IMG/VR virus record: IMGVR_UViG_3300020056_002227
Location: 1-64,000 of that record
Source of the DNA: a virus
DNA: 64,000 bases
Reading direction: 5' to 3' (one strand)
Positions within the stretch are counted from its first letter, which is position 1, and the number at the start of each line of letters is the position of its first letter. Positions 1 to 6,773 of this stretch are shown piece by piece. Made by a program: the position numbers and the translations under genes. A model generated the notes under the pieces. The model made no database searches, was not told the DNA's origin, and saw only the letters and a list, made by a program, of their open reading frames with translations.

Positions 1-358
1 TGATTGATTGCTGCCTTCCAATCTGTCGCTCCAAGTTAGTGATTTGTAATTCATTATTACCTCCAACCTTCACGGATTGCTCAATGTGAGCTTTTGACAA
101 ATAACCAAAAATACCCATGCTCGTAATGAACATGAGTACGAAAATAGTAAAGCTAAAATAAGTACGGACGAGATAATTGACACGATCCCATTCGTAATGT
201 AACCAGGCAGCAGATACGAGTTTACCAACCTCTAGAATACCAGCCATGATTACAACCGACAGGAATGCGCCGGAGAAAATTGTTGCAAGGCCTACAATAG
301 AGAAATAAGCTGCAACCGTTGCGATAGAAATCGCTGTTAAGAGTGTTAAGTATTTCAA
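1..358 (-). CDS. Small membrane protein with coiled-coil tail, partial
   Basis: The reading frame is open to the left edge, so the C-terminus is missing; 119 codons are visible. The start is TTG at 358 (L-K-Y-L-T-L-L), chosen because an AGAGGA ribosome site lies about 8 nt upstream and no ATG gives the full frame. Three hydrophobic stretches are visible (about residues 3-25, 28-45 and 65-85), then a polar region with N-L-E-R-Q-I-G-R-Q-Q that looks like the beginning of a coiled coil. This suggests an inner-membrane protein. I do not recognise a named family. Confidence 0.7.
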   Translation of the reverse strand, partial: MKYLTLLTAISIATVAAYFSIVGLATIFSGAFLSVVIMAGILEVGKLVSAAWLHYEWDRVNYLVRTYFSFTIFVLMFITSMGIFGYLSKAHIEQSVKVGGNNELQITNLERQIGRQQSI

Positions 359-375
359 GACAAGTTCCTCTTGAC

Positions 376-822
376 TTAACGCCTCATTGCGGCATGATCT
401 TTTGCTTCTTGTTCGTCAATGATAGGAACGGCATTCGACTTATGAAGAGTCGAAATGCCTTTCACTAGAGTGCCTGTGTATTTTTGCGGCTCTCTTCGGG
501 GCGTTGGGTTTGTTGTTGATTGAGACGCATTGCTTCTCGACGTCGTGCAGTCTGCCGAAGGGTAGTTTGGTGTATTGCGCGTATACGCCTTGTTCGCTGT
601 CTCATAAGTTTTAAATTCCTTCTTAAGTTTGACTTTCCCGTAGGCATAGTCTATATATTCGTCGAGAGTTTTATACTGGCAGTCATGTAGATGATTCTGA
701 CGGCAGGCCTTATTGTAAGAACGCCATTCAGATTCAAGTTGAGCCATTTTGGTCTTTGTGAATTTAGGTTTGGGCTTTTTCGTATTAAGTGACGAATAAC
801 CCTTCAGTAAGTGCATTGTCAT
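376..822 (-). CDS. Conserved hypothetical protein, basic
   Basis: 148 residues, rich in Lys, Asn, Thr and Tyr. The central part (D-E-Y-I-D-Y-A-Y-G-K-V) looks folded, and the region from about residue 85 to 115 is Ser/Thr/Asn/Pro-rich and probably disordered. No membrane segment or signal peptide. The start could be codon 1 or codon 3 (both ATG) and the ribosome site is weak. It lies between tRNA-Tyr and the membrane protein at the left edge in the same transcription direction. Function not recognised. Confidence 0.7.
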   Translation of the reverse strand: MTMHLLKGYSSLNTKKPKPKFTKTKMAQLESEWRSYNKACRQNHLHDCQYKTLDEYIDYAYGKVKLKKEFKTYETANKAYTRNTPNYPSADCTTSRSNASQSTTNPTPRREPQKYTGTLVKGISTLHKSNAVPIIDEQEAKDHAAMRR

Positions 823-837
823 AACAAATTACCTAAG

Positions 838-921
838 TGGTGGAGAGGGGTGGATTCGAACCACCGAAGCTTTCGCGTCAGATTTACAGTCTGATGGGTT
901 TAACCACTCCCCAACCTCTCC
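838..921 (-). tRNA. tRNA-Tyr (GTA)
   Basis: The minus strand folds as a class II tRNA: acceptor GGAGAGG/CCTCTCC, a D arm, an anticodon stem TCAGA/TCTGA around loop CTGTAAA (anticodon GTA), a long variable arm, a T arm with GGTTCGAATCC, discriminator A and an encoded CCA. The long variable arm is what bacterial tRNA-Tyr has. It lies downstream of the 52-residue gene and a 63-nt stem structure, so it is probably processed from the same early transcript. Confidence 0.95.
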
Positions 922-925
922 AAAA

Positions 926-988
926 AGAACCCCAGCGCAGTGATGCCCCCTCATCCGTCGATGGGCAGGTCAACAGTGATAGGGTTCT
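926..988 (-). other. 63-nt stem-closed RNA element between a small gene and tRNA-Tyr
   Basis: On the minus strand a perfect 7-bp stem AGAACCC/GGGTTCT closes a 63-nt element; inside it is a second hairpin TGCC-CATC-GACG-GATG-(AGG)-GGCA. The closing stem is followed by TTTT and then directly by the first base of tRNA-Tyr. It could be a transcription terminator with a short U-tract, a processing signal for the tRNA, or a small stable RNA like those in the T4 tRNA cluster. It is not a tRNA: no T arm and no anticodon arm can be drawn. Confidence 0.4.
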
Positions 989-1145
989 AAACTAGAGAAA
1001 TCCTCTTTTCTAAGATTTCAATTTCTTTATCTTTTCGCTTCTGCCACGCTTCTTGAGTGCGACCATTTTTCTCAAAGAACTTAGACTCTTTGAGACGAGC
1101 CAATGCACCTTCACGGCGCGTTCGAATTGCAAATTTACCTCTCAT
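987..1145 (-). CDS. Small basic conserved phage protein (52 aa)
   Basis: Starts with ATG at 1145 behind a strong AAGGAG site 5 nt away and reads M-R-G-K-F-A-I-R-T-R-R. The rest is a charged helix (A-L-A-R-L-K-E-S-K-F-F-E-K, then Q-E-A-W-Q-K-R-K-D-K-E-I-E-I-L). No membrane segment. It is the first gene after promoter 1248..1276 and is preceded by a structured leader. Small proteins of this kind are common in marine T4-like phages. Function unknown. Confidence 0.75.
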   Translation of the reverse strand: MRGKFAIRTRREGALARLKESKFFEKNGRTQEAWQKRKDKEIEILEKRISLV

Positions 1146-1164
1146 AATTGCTCCTTATTGAGGT

Positions 1165-1227
1165 GAGTGACACGGGATCCATATTCCATTTTGGGGGGTT
1201 ACAGGCAGGTTCACCTCCGTGTCACTC
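1165..1227 (-). promoter_or_regulatory. Structured 5' leader with 11-bp perfect stem
   Basis: The 11-bp inverted repeat GAGTGACACGG/CCGTGTCACTC closes a 63-nt element lying between the -10 box at 1248..1253 and the ATG of the 52-residue gene, so it falls in that gene's 5' untranslated RNA. Just before the stem the RNA has a run of five G, and the loop has a run of six C, which would allow an H-type pseudoknot. No known riboswitch class was recognised. Confidence 0.45.
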
Positions 1228-1247
1228 GTCCCCCTATTCAAAAAAGA

Positions 1248-1276
1248 ATTATAATACAAATGAATGAAAATGTCAA
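1248..1276 (-). promoter_or_regulatory. Sigma70-type early promoter
   Basis: Minus strand TTGACA (1276..1271), 17-bp spacer, TATAAT (1253..1248): full consensus. It reads leftward into the structured leader, the 52-residue gene and tRNA-Tyr. The -35 box overlaps the last codons of the upstream gene. Confidence 0.85.
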
Positions 1277-1554
1277 GAAAAATATTCGTTATTTTTCTTA
1301 AGGTTCCATCTTTCAAGGATGGGGCCATTTTCGTCCTCGTCCGTGATAATGTAGGCCACGGTCTTTTTGACATTGGCATAACGGTATCCTCGCATGCCGC
1401 AAACACCCTCACCACCTACCCAAACAAGATGAGGATAATATTCACGGTTTCCGTCAAACTCCTCACAATTGTTTTCAGAATACTCGAAGTAGTTTCCAGT
1501 ATCCTTTTCTACAAAGCACCCGATAGGATCCTTAGTGTAGGTGTGGTATGCCAT
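1273..1554 (-). CDS. Hypothetical protein (93 aa)
   Basis: ATG at 1554 lies 1 nt after the stop of the upstream 47-residue gene, with AAGGAG positioned inside that gene's last codons, so the two are translationally coupled. The protein is rich in Tyr, Asn and Glu and contains V-W-V-G-G-E-G-V-C-G-M-R-G-Y, with two Cys in total besides one near residue 30. No transmembrane segment. The fold suggests a small soluble early protein; family not recognised. Confidence 0.7.
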   Translation of the reverse strand: MAYHTYTKDPIGCFVEKDTGNYFEYSENNCEEFDGNREYYPHLVWVGGEGVCGMRGYRYANVKKTVAYIITDEDENGPILERWNLKKNNEYFS

Positions 1555-1555
1555 A

Positions 1556-1699
1556 TTATTTCATCTCCTTAAGACGAGCCATGATGACGTCGACGTTACA
1601 AGCGTCGCAACATTCACCTTCTTCAGCTAGGGGGTAAGGGTTGTTACCCCACCCTTCGATCTCTTTGTCACACAAAACACACAACTCAGAATTTTCCAT
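1556..1699 (-). CDS. Small zinc-ribbon-like protein (47 aa)
   Basis: Starts ATG 1699 behind GGAGG. The sequence has C-V-L-C near the N-terminus (residues 7-10) and C-C-D-A-C at residues 30-34, with the conserved stretch E-G-W-G-N-N-P-Y-P-L between, a four-Cys arrangement expected to bind one zinc. Tiny proteins with this pattern recur in T4-like phages and their bacterial relatives; their role is not known to me. First gene behind promoter 1729..1757. Confidence 0.8.
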   Translation of the reverse strand: MENSELCVLCDKEIEGWGNNPYPLAEEGECCDACNVDVIMARLKEMK

Positions 1700-1728
1700 A
1701 AAAGTGCCTCCATCTCAATTACAAGGTA

Positions 1729-1757
1729 ATTATCTCATGGCTAACGCTATGTGTCAA
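1729..1757 (-). promoter_or_regulatory. Sigma70-type early promoter
   Basis: Minus strand TTGACA (1757..1752), 17 bp, GATAAT (1734..1729), with TG one base before the -10 (extended -10). It drives the 47- and 93-residue genes. A 23-bp sequence shared with the promoter at 47423..47451 lies 3 bp upstream of the -35 box. Confidence 0.85.
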
Positions 1758-1760
1758 CAC

Positions 1761-1783
1761 TTTTCTTAGAATATTTTGGAATA
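1761..1783. repeat. 23-bp repeat upstream of an early promoter, copy 1
   Basis: The 23-bp A/T-rich word starting TTTTCTTAGAATATTTTGG on the plus strand occurs exactly at 1761..1783 and 47465..47487. Both copies are intergenic and both lie just upstream of the -35 box of a minus-strand early promoter, in the same orientation. They may act as UP elements or as a binding site for a regulator. Confidence 0.7.
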
Positions 1784-1786
1784 ATA

Positions 1787-2743
1787 TCAAATAATTTCGG
1801 GTTGGTATGGTAATAAGAAGTCTCTAATCGTTTCGTCTTCAAAGATTAGGTCTGGTAGTTGGTCGTGCGGATATGATTTAAGGAAATGGTTGGGCTCACC
1901 ACTAGGAGCAGGTTTACCAACGGCAGGCTCTGAATTCTCTAGCCAATCTTGGTATGACTTATCTCCGTAAGTCCTGCCGTTCCACTCACCGTGGGCATGA
2001 CAAAAAGATCTTGCCTTCAATCTCCTGGTTTTTCCATCACCCATCCAAGAAAAGTGCCATCCCATATCGGGTATAGGCTTTCCGTGTGAATGGGGTGCCT
2101 GGGATACCATCCCAGAATGTCCTGCTCGAATTTTAGTAAAACCAAATGTGGCTACTTTTCTTTTCGTTGCAAGGTAAGCCGAAGATGCCCATGGGTACCA
2201 ATCTCCCTTTTCACCTCGGCTAACATCCCATACTCTTAGATCTGCCCGTCCCTGTAAATATACTAGAGGTACCTTTATAAGAACATTGGGTGCACTAGAA
2301 TCTAAGCGTTTTGTAGTCTCTGCTACCCACCTTATGTGTATCGGGTTTATTATTTCATCAGCATCGCTGTTAATGAACACAGTATCGTCATCAAACATAT
2401 ACAATGCCTGCATGAGAGCGTCTCTGTGTGTTCTTTCACGGATTACAGCTAAAAGAGTTTTTTCATCTTCTGCGTTTCCACCAGAATTGTGGAAATCCAT
2501 CGGTACTGGCTTAAGCCATTTGGAATCATTAATGTGCAATGGTATGTAAATGATCTTATCCATAGGTAGATCAAATTCTTCAGCACACTCTAGGAATTGA
2601 AATGGTACAGGTTGACCGCTATGGGTCTTATTTGCCTCTACGATAACAAATTTATCGACGATATCTTTATACAGATTAATTCTTAGTTTTAAGAGTTCTT
2701 TATTGTAAGGAGCAAAGAACGGAAAGGTATCCACGATCTGCAT
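1787..2743 (-). CDS. Glycosyltransferase, GT17 family
   Basis: 318 residues with the GT17 (beta-1,4-N-acetylglucosaminyltransferase-like) order of motifs: D-T-F-P-F-F near the N-terminus, L-R-I-N-L-Y-K and F-V-I-V-E-A-N-K-T-H-S-G at 19-42, R-E-R-T-H-R-D near 102-108, the nucleotide-sugar/metal motif S-D-A-D-E-I-I-N-P at 126-134, and a C-terminal G-W-H-F-S-W-M-G-D and S-F-C-H-A-H-G-E. Members transfer sugars from nucleotide-sugar donors; in phages they probably alter host surface glycans or virion parts. It follows a small membrane protein behind promoter 2940..2968. Confidence 0.85.
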   Translation of the reverse strand: MQIVDTFPFFAPYNKELLKLRINLYKDIVDKFVIVEANKTHSGQPVPFQFLECAEEFDLPMDKIIYIPLHINDSKWLKPVPMDFHNSGGNAEDEKTLLAVIRERTHRDALMQALYMFDDDTVFINSDADEIINPIHIRWVAETTKRLDSSAPNVLIKVPLVYLQGRADLRVWDVSRGEKGDWYPWASSAYLATKRKVATFGFTKIRAGHSGMVSQAPHSHGKPIPDMGWHFSWMGDGKTRRLKARSFCHAHGEWNGRTYGDKSYQDWLENSEPAVGKPAPSGEPNHFLKSYPHDQLPDLIFEDETIRDFLLPYQPEII

Positions 2744-2752
2744 GTTATGTTT

Positions 2753-2908
2753 TTAATTCCTTTCTTTATCGATAGGATTATCATAGTAATCTGTAAGGCC
2801 TTTGCGCTGTCGTTGTTTCTTTTCTTCTATCATCAAACAAGATTCATAGCAAACACGTAGACCTATTGCAAAAACAACCACTGTTATAATTAATTCTAAT
2901 ACTATCAT
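2753..2908 (-). CDS. Small single-pass membrane protein (51 aa)
   Basis: ATG at 2908 behind GGGGA. The first 19 residues are hydrophobic (V-L-E-L-I-I-T-V-V-V-F-A-I-G-L), followed by a charged tail with K-K-Q-R-Q-R-K-G-L-T-D-Y-Y-D. Probably an inner-membrane peptide with its C-terminus in the cytoplasm. First gene after promoter 2940..2968. Function unknown. Confidence 0.65.
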   Translation of the reverse strand: MIVLELIITVVVFAIGLRVCYESCLMIEEKKQRQRKGLTDYYDNPIDKERN

Positions 2909-2939
2909 AATAAAAAATCCCCGTGATAAAACATATTAT

Positions 2940-2968
2940 ATTCTATCACAGGGTGAGAGGCTTGTCAA
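2940..2968 (-). promoter_or_regulatory. Sigma70-type early promoter
   Basis: Minus strand TTGACA (2968..2963), 17 bp, TAGAAT (2945..2940), extended -10 TG. It shares the 13-nt string TGTGATAGAATAT with the DNA polymerase promoter at 58247..58275. Drives the 51-residue protein and the GT17 gene. Confidence 0.85.
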
Positions 2969-3457
2969 CTATTTTTTTCTCTTTTCCATTAGTAACATAG
3001 CCTTGTCGTAATCTGCCTGATCAACAATACCCTCCCGAAGGAGCTTATCACGATTGACCAAATGTTTGGCTTGAATTTCTTCTTTACTTCCCCCAAAGTA
3101 AGCAACACAGTGACCTTCTTCAATCATCACATCTGTTACAGGCCTCCAAGCATCATTTTTGGCATCATACACATCAAAGTCACCAAGGATTCGACCGAAT
3201 TTACCTTTCATGTCTTCCCCATCTTTGGCAACTTGAGTTTTCAATACACAAGTCTTGCCGAGCAAAGCCTTAAGTCTATTCTTGGCTGCAATACCAAATA
3301 ATTTTTCGACCTTATCACTTGTCCGTGATTCGGGCGTGTCGATACCCATGATTCGAACCCTTTCGTCAGATAAGACGATACCGAATCCCAATTCAATGTC
3401 TACATCAACTGTATCACCATCAACAACACGATTAATCTTTGCTCTGTACTCGTACAT
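2969..3457 (-). CDS. Thermonuclease-like (SNase) nuclease
   Basis: 162 residues matching the staphylococcal nuclease fold: V-V-D-G-D-T at 11-16 (calcium-binding Asp), R-I-M-G-I-D-T-P-E at 35-43, and a later basic segment M-K-G-K-F-G-R-I-L-G-D around 84-94 that carries the catalytic Arg. No signal peptide, so it acts in the cytoplasm, probably in host DNA breakdown or as a structure-independent nuclease. Its ATG overlaps the stop of the 45-residue gene by one base, and it closes the operon that starts at 7108. Confidence 0.85.
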   Translation of the reverse strand: MYEYRAKINRVVDGDTVDVDIELGFGIVLSDERVRIMGIDTPESRTSDKVEKLFGIAAKNRLKALLGKTCVLKTQVAKDGEDMKGKFGRILGDFDVYDAKNDAWRPVTDVMIEEGHCVAYFGGSKEEIQAKHLVNRDKLLREGIVDQADYDKAMLLMEKRKK

Positions 3458-3594
3458 TATTTTCCTTGTCCCCTGTATTTCTTTTTAGTTGAATTTTTTT
3501 TATTACAACGAGATCGCGGAGAATTACCAATCGAGGTCTTTTTCTTGACTCGACTTTGCTCAATCATTTTACTGATAATAGATTTCCCTGCCAT
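3457..3594 (-). CDS. Small Lys/Arg-rich conserved phage protein (45 aa)
   Basis: ATG 3594 behind AGAGGA. Sequence runs M-A-G-K-S-I-I-S-K-M-I-E-Q-S-R-V and ends K-K-Y-R-G-Q-G-K, strongly basic throughout. Proteins with this N-terminus and this Y-R-G-Q-G ending recur in marine T4-like phages. Likely nucleic-acid binding by charge alone; no function is established. Coupled to the nuclease gene by a stop/start overlap. Confidence 0.75.
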   Translation of the reverse strand: MAGKSIISKMIEQSRVKKKTSIGNSPRSRCNKKNSTKKKYRGQGK

Positions 3595-3599
3595 ATTAT

Positions 3600-3905
3600 T
3601 TATTCCTCTGGAAAGCCTTCTTGTACAAATACCCCAATCGTACCGATTTGACCATCAGTAAGATTCATGGCTTGTGGCCACATCATTTGAGATTGGGGGC
3701 CTACTATCTCACCGTTCTTATAGAGTGTGAGCTTGTTGATTATTTCATCAGCGGATTTATCGTAGAGTGTCGGACCAATTCCACCCTGTCCACGATCACC
3801 GTGACATGCAGAACATGCAACCCATGGTTGCCGAATATCATAGAATCTATCTGCGCTAGCCGGAAACGCAAAGAGAACGGATGCTAAAACAATTAAATAT
3901 TTCAT
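3600..3905 (-). CDS. Periplasmic c-type cytochrome (cytochrome c553-like)
   Basis: From ATG 3905 the protein is 101 residues: signal peptide M-K-Y-L-I-V-L-A-S-V-L-F-A-F-P ending A-S-A at residue 18, then heme site C-S-A-C-H at 31-35, G-P-T-L-Y near 45-50, and two candidate axial Met in S-Q-M-M-W-P-Q-A-M around 70-78. A single-heme class I cytochrome, exported and matured in the periplasm by the host. An alternative upstream ATG at 3920 overlaps the previous stop (ATGA) and would add five residues. It lies two genes from SHMT in the same early operon. It would carry electrons to a host oxidase; the partner is unknown. Confidence 0.88.
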   Translation of the reverse strand: MKYLIVLASVLFAFPASADRFYDIRQPWVACSACHGDRGQGGIGPTLYDKSADEIINKLTLYKNGEIVGPQSQMMWPQAMNLTDGQIGTIGVFVQEGFPEE

Positions 3906-3916
3906 AGGGGATAACC

Positions 3917-4072
3917 TCATTTTGTGTCATAATAAATGCATGTATATGTATGACGACCTTCGGTCTCACTACATACCATGCAGCGCTTCTTTGGATCTTT
4001 GTAATCAAACTGTTTATGGTGTTTTTCTTCCCATACAGTTCGATCAGTTAATTTCTTTTCATCTTTAGTCAC
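3917..4072 (-). CDS. Small protein with two Cys pairs (51 aa), GTG start
   Basis: The frame starts at GTG 4072, overlapping the last 8 nt of SHMT, and ends with a TGA that overlaps the upstream ATG candidate of the cytochrome gene, so the three are tightly packed. The protein is charged and has C-M-V-C at residues 31-34 and a single Cys ten residues later (H-T-Y-T-C-I-Y-Y), suggesting partial metal binding. No Shine-Dalgarno is evident, as expected for a coupled start. Function not recognised. Confidence 0.55.
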   Translation of the reverse strand: MTKDEKKLTDRTVWEEKHHKQFDYKDPKKRCMVCSETEGRHTYTCIYYDTK

Positions 4073-5210
4073 TTAAATACTGCACGATCTTTTTGGCCAA
4101 ATGTGCAAACCAAATCTCATCGTGCCCTCTAGTTGTCTCTGCGGCAGTGCCGATTCTTATACCAGATGTTTCCATGAATGGTCGTGGATCATTTGGTACA
4201 CCGTTCTTATTTACAGTAATTCCTCTGCTCTCGAGCTTATCTGCTGCCTCTCTACCAGAATATTTACTCTTACTCAAATCAAGCAATAGTATATGACTAT
4301 CGGTGCCATCAGTTAAAAGGTTAAATCCCCCATCTCTGAATACACCAGCCATTGCCTGGGCATTCTTAATAACTTGGGCTCCGTATTTTTCGAAGTCAAG
4401 GGTGGACGCCTCTACAAATGCTTGTGCTTTTGCAGCAATGATATTCATCAAAGGACCACCTTGTGTGCCAGGGAATACAGCACTATTGATTTTCTTTGTA
4501 TAATTCGAATCATTCCACAGGATGATTCCACCACGAGGTCCCCGCAGCGTTTTGTGTGTTGTCGAGGTCACAACATCAGCCCATTCAATTGGATTGTCGT
4601 AAACACCCGCTGCAATCAGACCAGAATAATGTGCCATATCTACCATCAATAGAGCACCTACTTGATCAGCAATGAATCTAAATGTCTCCCAATCAATCTG
4701 ACGAGGATAAGCAGAAGCACCGGCAATAATTAATCTTGGCCTATAGTTATATGCCAATTTCATGACTTCATCGTAATCAATATATCCGTTATGATCGACA
4801 CCATACGTTACAGCATCATAAATCTTACCAGACATATTGACCGGTGCACCATGGGAAAGGTGTCCACCAGACGCAAGGTCCATTCCTAGAATTCTGTCAC
4901 CAGGTCTCAGAAATGCTTGAAAGACAGCTGCATTTGCATTTGCACCAGAGTGAGGTTGAACATTGGCGTATTGACACCCATAAAGAGATTTGAGCTGTTC
5001 AATTGCGAAGGTCTCAATCTCATCCATATGATCACAGCCATTATAATAGCGACGACCAGGATATCCTTCTGCATATTTGTTTGTAAAGACAGAACCACAC
5101 AATGCCATTACTTCGTCACTTGCAAAATTCTCGCTTGCAATCAATTCTACTGTTGTCTGTTGGCGTTTCAGTTCTCTTTGCCAGATGCGGTCAATTTCAG
5201 GGTGCAACAA
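4065..5210 (-). CDS. glyA: Serine hydroxymethyltransferase
   Basis: 381 residues, near family length (about 410-430, shortened at the C-terminus). Interconverts serine + THF and glycine + 5,10-methylene-THF using PLP. Visible motifs: E-L-I-A-S-E-N at 22-28, Y-A-E-G-Y-P-G-R-R-Y-Y at 46-56, V-D-M-A-H-Y-S-G at 190-197 and the PLP lysine in T-S-T-T-H-K-T-L-R-G-P-R at about K220. The start is TTG at 5210, placed 8 nt after AGGAG; no ATG fits. It lies between ligase and the cytochrome gene. It would recharge THF for ThyX (13196) and also make glycine, the substrate of the ALAS at 8086. Confidence 0.95.
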   Translation of the reverse strand: MLHPEIDRIWQRELKRQQTTVELIASENFASDEVMALCGSVFTNKYAEGYPGRRYYNGCDHMDEIETFAIEQLKSLYGCQYANVQPHSGANANAAVFQAFLRPGDRILGMDLASGGHLSHGAPVNMSGKIYDAVTYGVDHNGYIDYDEVMKLAYNYRPRLIIAGASAYPRQIDWETFRFIADQVGALLMVDMAHYSGLIAAGVYDNPIEWADVVTSTTHKTLRGPRGGIILWNDSNYTKKINSAVFPGTQGGPLMNIIAAKAQAFVEASTLDFEKYGAQVIKNAQAMAGVFRDGGFNLLTDGTDSHILLLDLSKSKYSGREAADKLESRGITVNKNGVPNDPRPFMETSGIRIGTAAETTRGHDEIWFAHLAKKIVQYLSD

Positions 5211-5224
5211 AATATTTTCTCCTA

Positions 5225-6523
5225 TTAGATTTTTTCGCCTGCTTCGAAGCCTCTAAATGTCTTGAATCTTGGAAACCGCAAAGAATACCCACCGTCTTGG
5301 TTTTGAGTAATCGCGTCACCTCTAACCTCTACCATATGACCAATAATAGAATCACGATTCTCCCAAAAATCATCCCTTTCGGCATCACTGAATCCACTGC
5401 CCACATTCACGCAGACCTGTCTACCGTCATCGATACCTTCACAGACGAGAGCACCAAGTCTCCCTTCATTTCTGCCAGTACCTTCCTCAACTTCTTTAAT
5501 TTCTAATGTGACCTCGATGAATGGCTTTGCCTTCAACCAAGCACGACCACGACTACATTCATAGGGTGCGTCAATATCTTTAATCATAACACCTTCATAG
5601 CCACCTTCTACTGCTGCTTTATTCAGAGCAACAAATCGATCTTGACCTTCGGTGGTATCTAAGTCCACAACTTCGTAGTCTAATGCTTCTACGTGTTTCA
5701 ATACATCTTTATTTTCATTTACCAATTTTTGTACGATGTCACTACGGAACGATTGGGGTTTATCCCAACCACCGGCCTGAAAATCTTCTAATGGTAGAAT
5801 ATCAAAAAGATGCAACACAGCATCGTCACTTTCTACGTTTTCTTTACGGTGTACCTGTTTCATTAAGTCTTGAAAATTTGCACTCATCACCTCGCCGTCC
5901 AAAACAAGAGGGTGGGGTGGTGGTTCATGTTTCCAAGCCTCACGAAGTTCATCACAAATGTGTTCAAAATTGTGAAATTGCTTACCGTTACGGCTAAACA
6001 TTTCGATCTTATCATCCTGAACAATTGTTATAACACGAACACCGTCAAGTTTGACTTCTATCTGCTTGACTCCAACCATTCGTTTTTCGTTCTTTGCACT
6101 ATCACTTGCAAGTGCACAGGTAAATCTTGGAACGGTTCCAGGTGCAACTTTATTTACAGTCTTTTCGCTTGCACCACATCGTAGATCCTTAATCAGAATT
6201 CGACGATACCAATCATTCCATTGTTCTTGTGTACTCTGTGCCATTGCAACAAGAATTGCATCTCGAGCCGCATGTCCGGTGAGAGACCTATCACTCAAAG
6301 AATTAGCCAAAGATAAGAAATCTTCCCAATCGAGGCCTTCGCCCGTAGGGTCTTTCTTTATCGGTACTTGCTTTACACCGAATGTAACCAAAGGATCTAG
6401 TGCCATTCTCAGGCCATCAAAAAACTCTGGATGACCTTCTTCATAAGCGGTACGAATAATATCCTCTTTATATAGACGGCTGTTGTCTAATTCCAATTGA
6501 CGAATGATGTGATCAGGTTGCAT
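5225..6523 (-). CDS. 30: ATP-dependent DNA ligase
   Basis: About 432 residues. The adenylated-lysine motif I is E-V-K-L-D-G-V-R, followed by F-S-R-N-G-K-Q (motif Ia/III region), L-V-L-D-G-E-V-M, Y-E-G-V-M-I-K and a C-terminal OB domain. Same class as T4 gp30; seals nicks during lagging-strand synthesis and recombination. The ATG at 6523 overlaps the end of the glutaredoxin gene by 11 nt; in-frame TTG codons just upstream, closer to AAGGAG, are possible alternatives. Neighbour of SHMT in the operon driven from 7134..7162. Confidence 0.93.
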   Translation of the reverse strand: MQPDHIIRQLELDNSRLYKEDIIRTAYEEGHPEFFDGLRMALDPLVTFGVKQVPIKKDPTGEGLDWEDFLSLANSLSDRSLTGHAARDAILVAMAQSTQEQWNDWYRRILIKDLRCGASEKTVNKVAPGTVPRFTCALASDSAKNEKRMVGVKQIEVKLDGVRVITIVQDDKIEMFSRNGKQFHNFEHICDELREAWKHEPPPHPLVLDGEVMSANFQDLMKQVHRKENVESDDAVLHLFDILPLEDFQAGGWDKPQSFRSDIVQKLVNENKDVLKHVEALDYEVVDLDTTEGQDRFVALNKAAVEGGYEGVMIKDIDAPYECSRGRAWLKAKPFIEVTLEIKEVEEGTGRNEGRLGALVCEGIDDGRQVCVNVGSGFSDAERDDFWENRDSIIGHMVEVRGDAITQNQDGGYSLRFPRFKTFRGFEAGEKI

Positions 6524-6773
6524 CAGCAAAACCAAACTCCTTCATAATATAATGACTTTGAACTTCTTTAAAAAAATCACGGTAATCACCGATATATTTA
6601 TCGTCCCACCAGATGTGTGGGATCTTTTGCATATCGACGTTTTCTGAACGAAGAAGACGATAGTTTTTCGAATATGTGATATCACGATATTCGTATTTTA
6701 AACCATACTTCTTAGCAAGGGCAACAGAGTCGTGGCAGAAACCACATTGAGGTGTACCATAAATTACTATCAT
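6513..6773 (-). CDS. Glutaredoxin
   Basis: 86 residues with the redox site C-G-F-C at 10-13 (T-P-Q-C-G-F-C-H), the cis-Pro segment K-I-P-H-I-W-W at about 51-57 and Y-I-G-D-Y-R-D, all in thioredoxin-fold order. It would reduce ribonucleotide reductase or other disulfides in the cytoplasm. Its ATG overlaps the previous stop (ATGA). A second glutaredoxin domain is fused to NrdB in this window, so this one may serve other clients. Confidence 0.9.
   Translation of the reverse strand: MIVIYGTPQCGFCHDSVALAKKYGLKYEYRDITYSKNYRLLRSENVDMQKIPHIWWDDKYIGDYRDFFKEVQSHYIMKEFGFADAT

Noticed and set aside
1165-1227. tRNA-like reading of the leader hairpin
   Set aside because: No anticodon arm or T arm can be drawn, and an 11-bp stem is not an acceptor stem.
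1155-1415. Open frame of 86 codons on the minus strand
   Set aside because: It overlaps a better gene (1273..1554), the promoter and the leader hairpin; no ribosome site.
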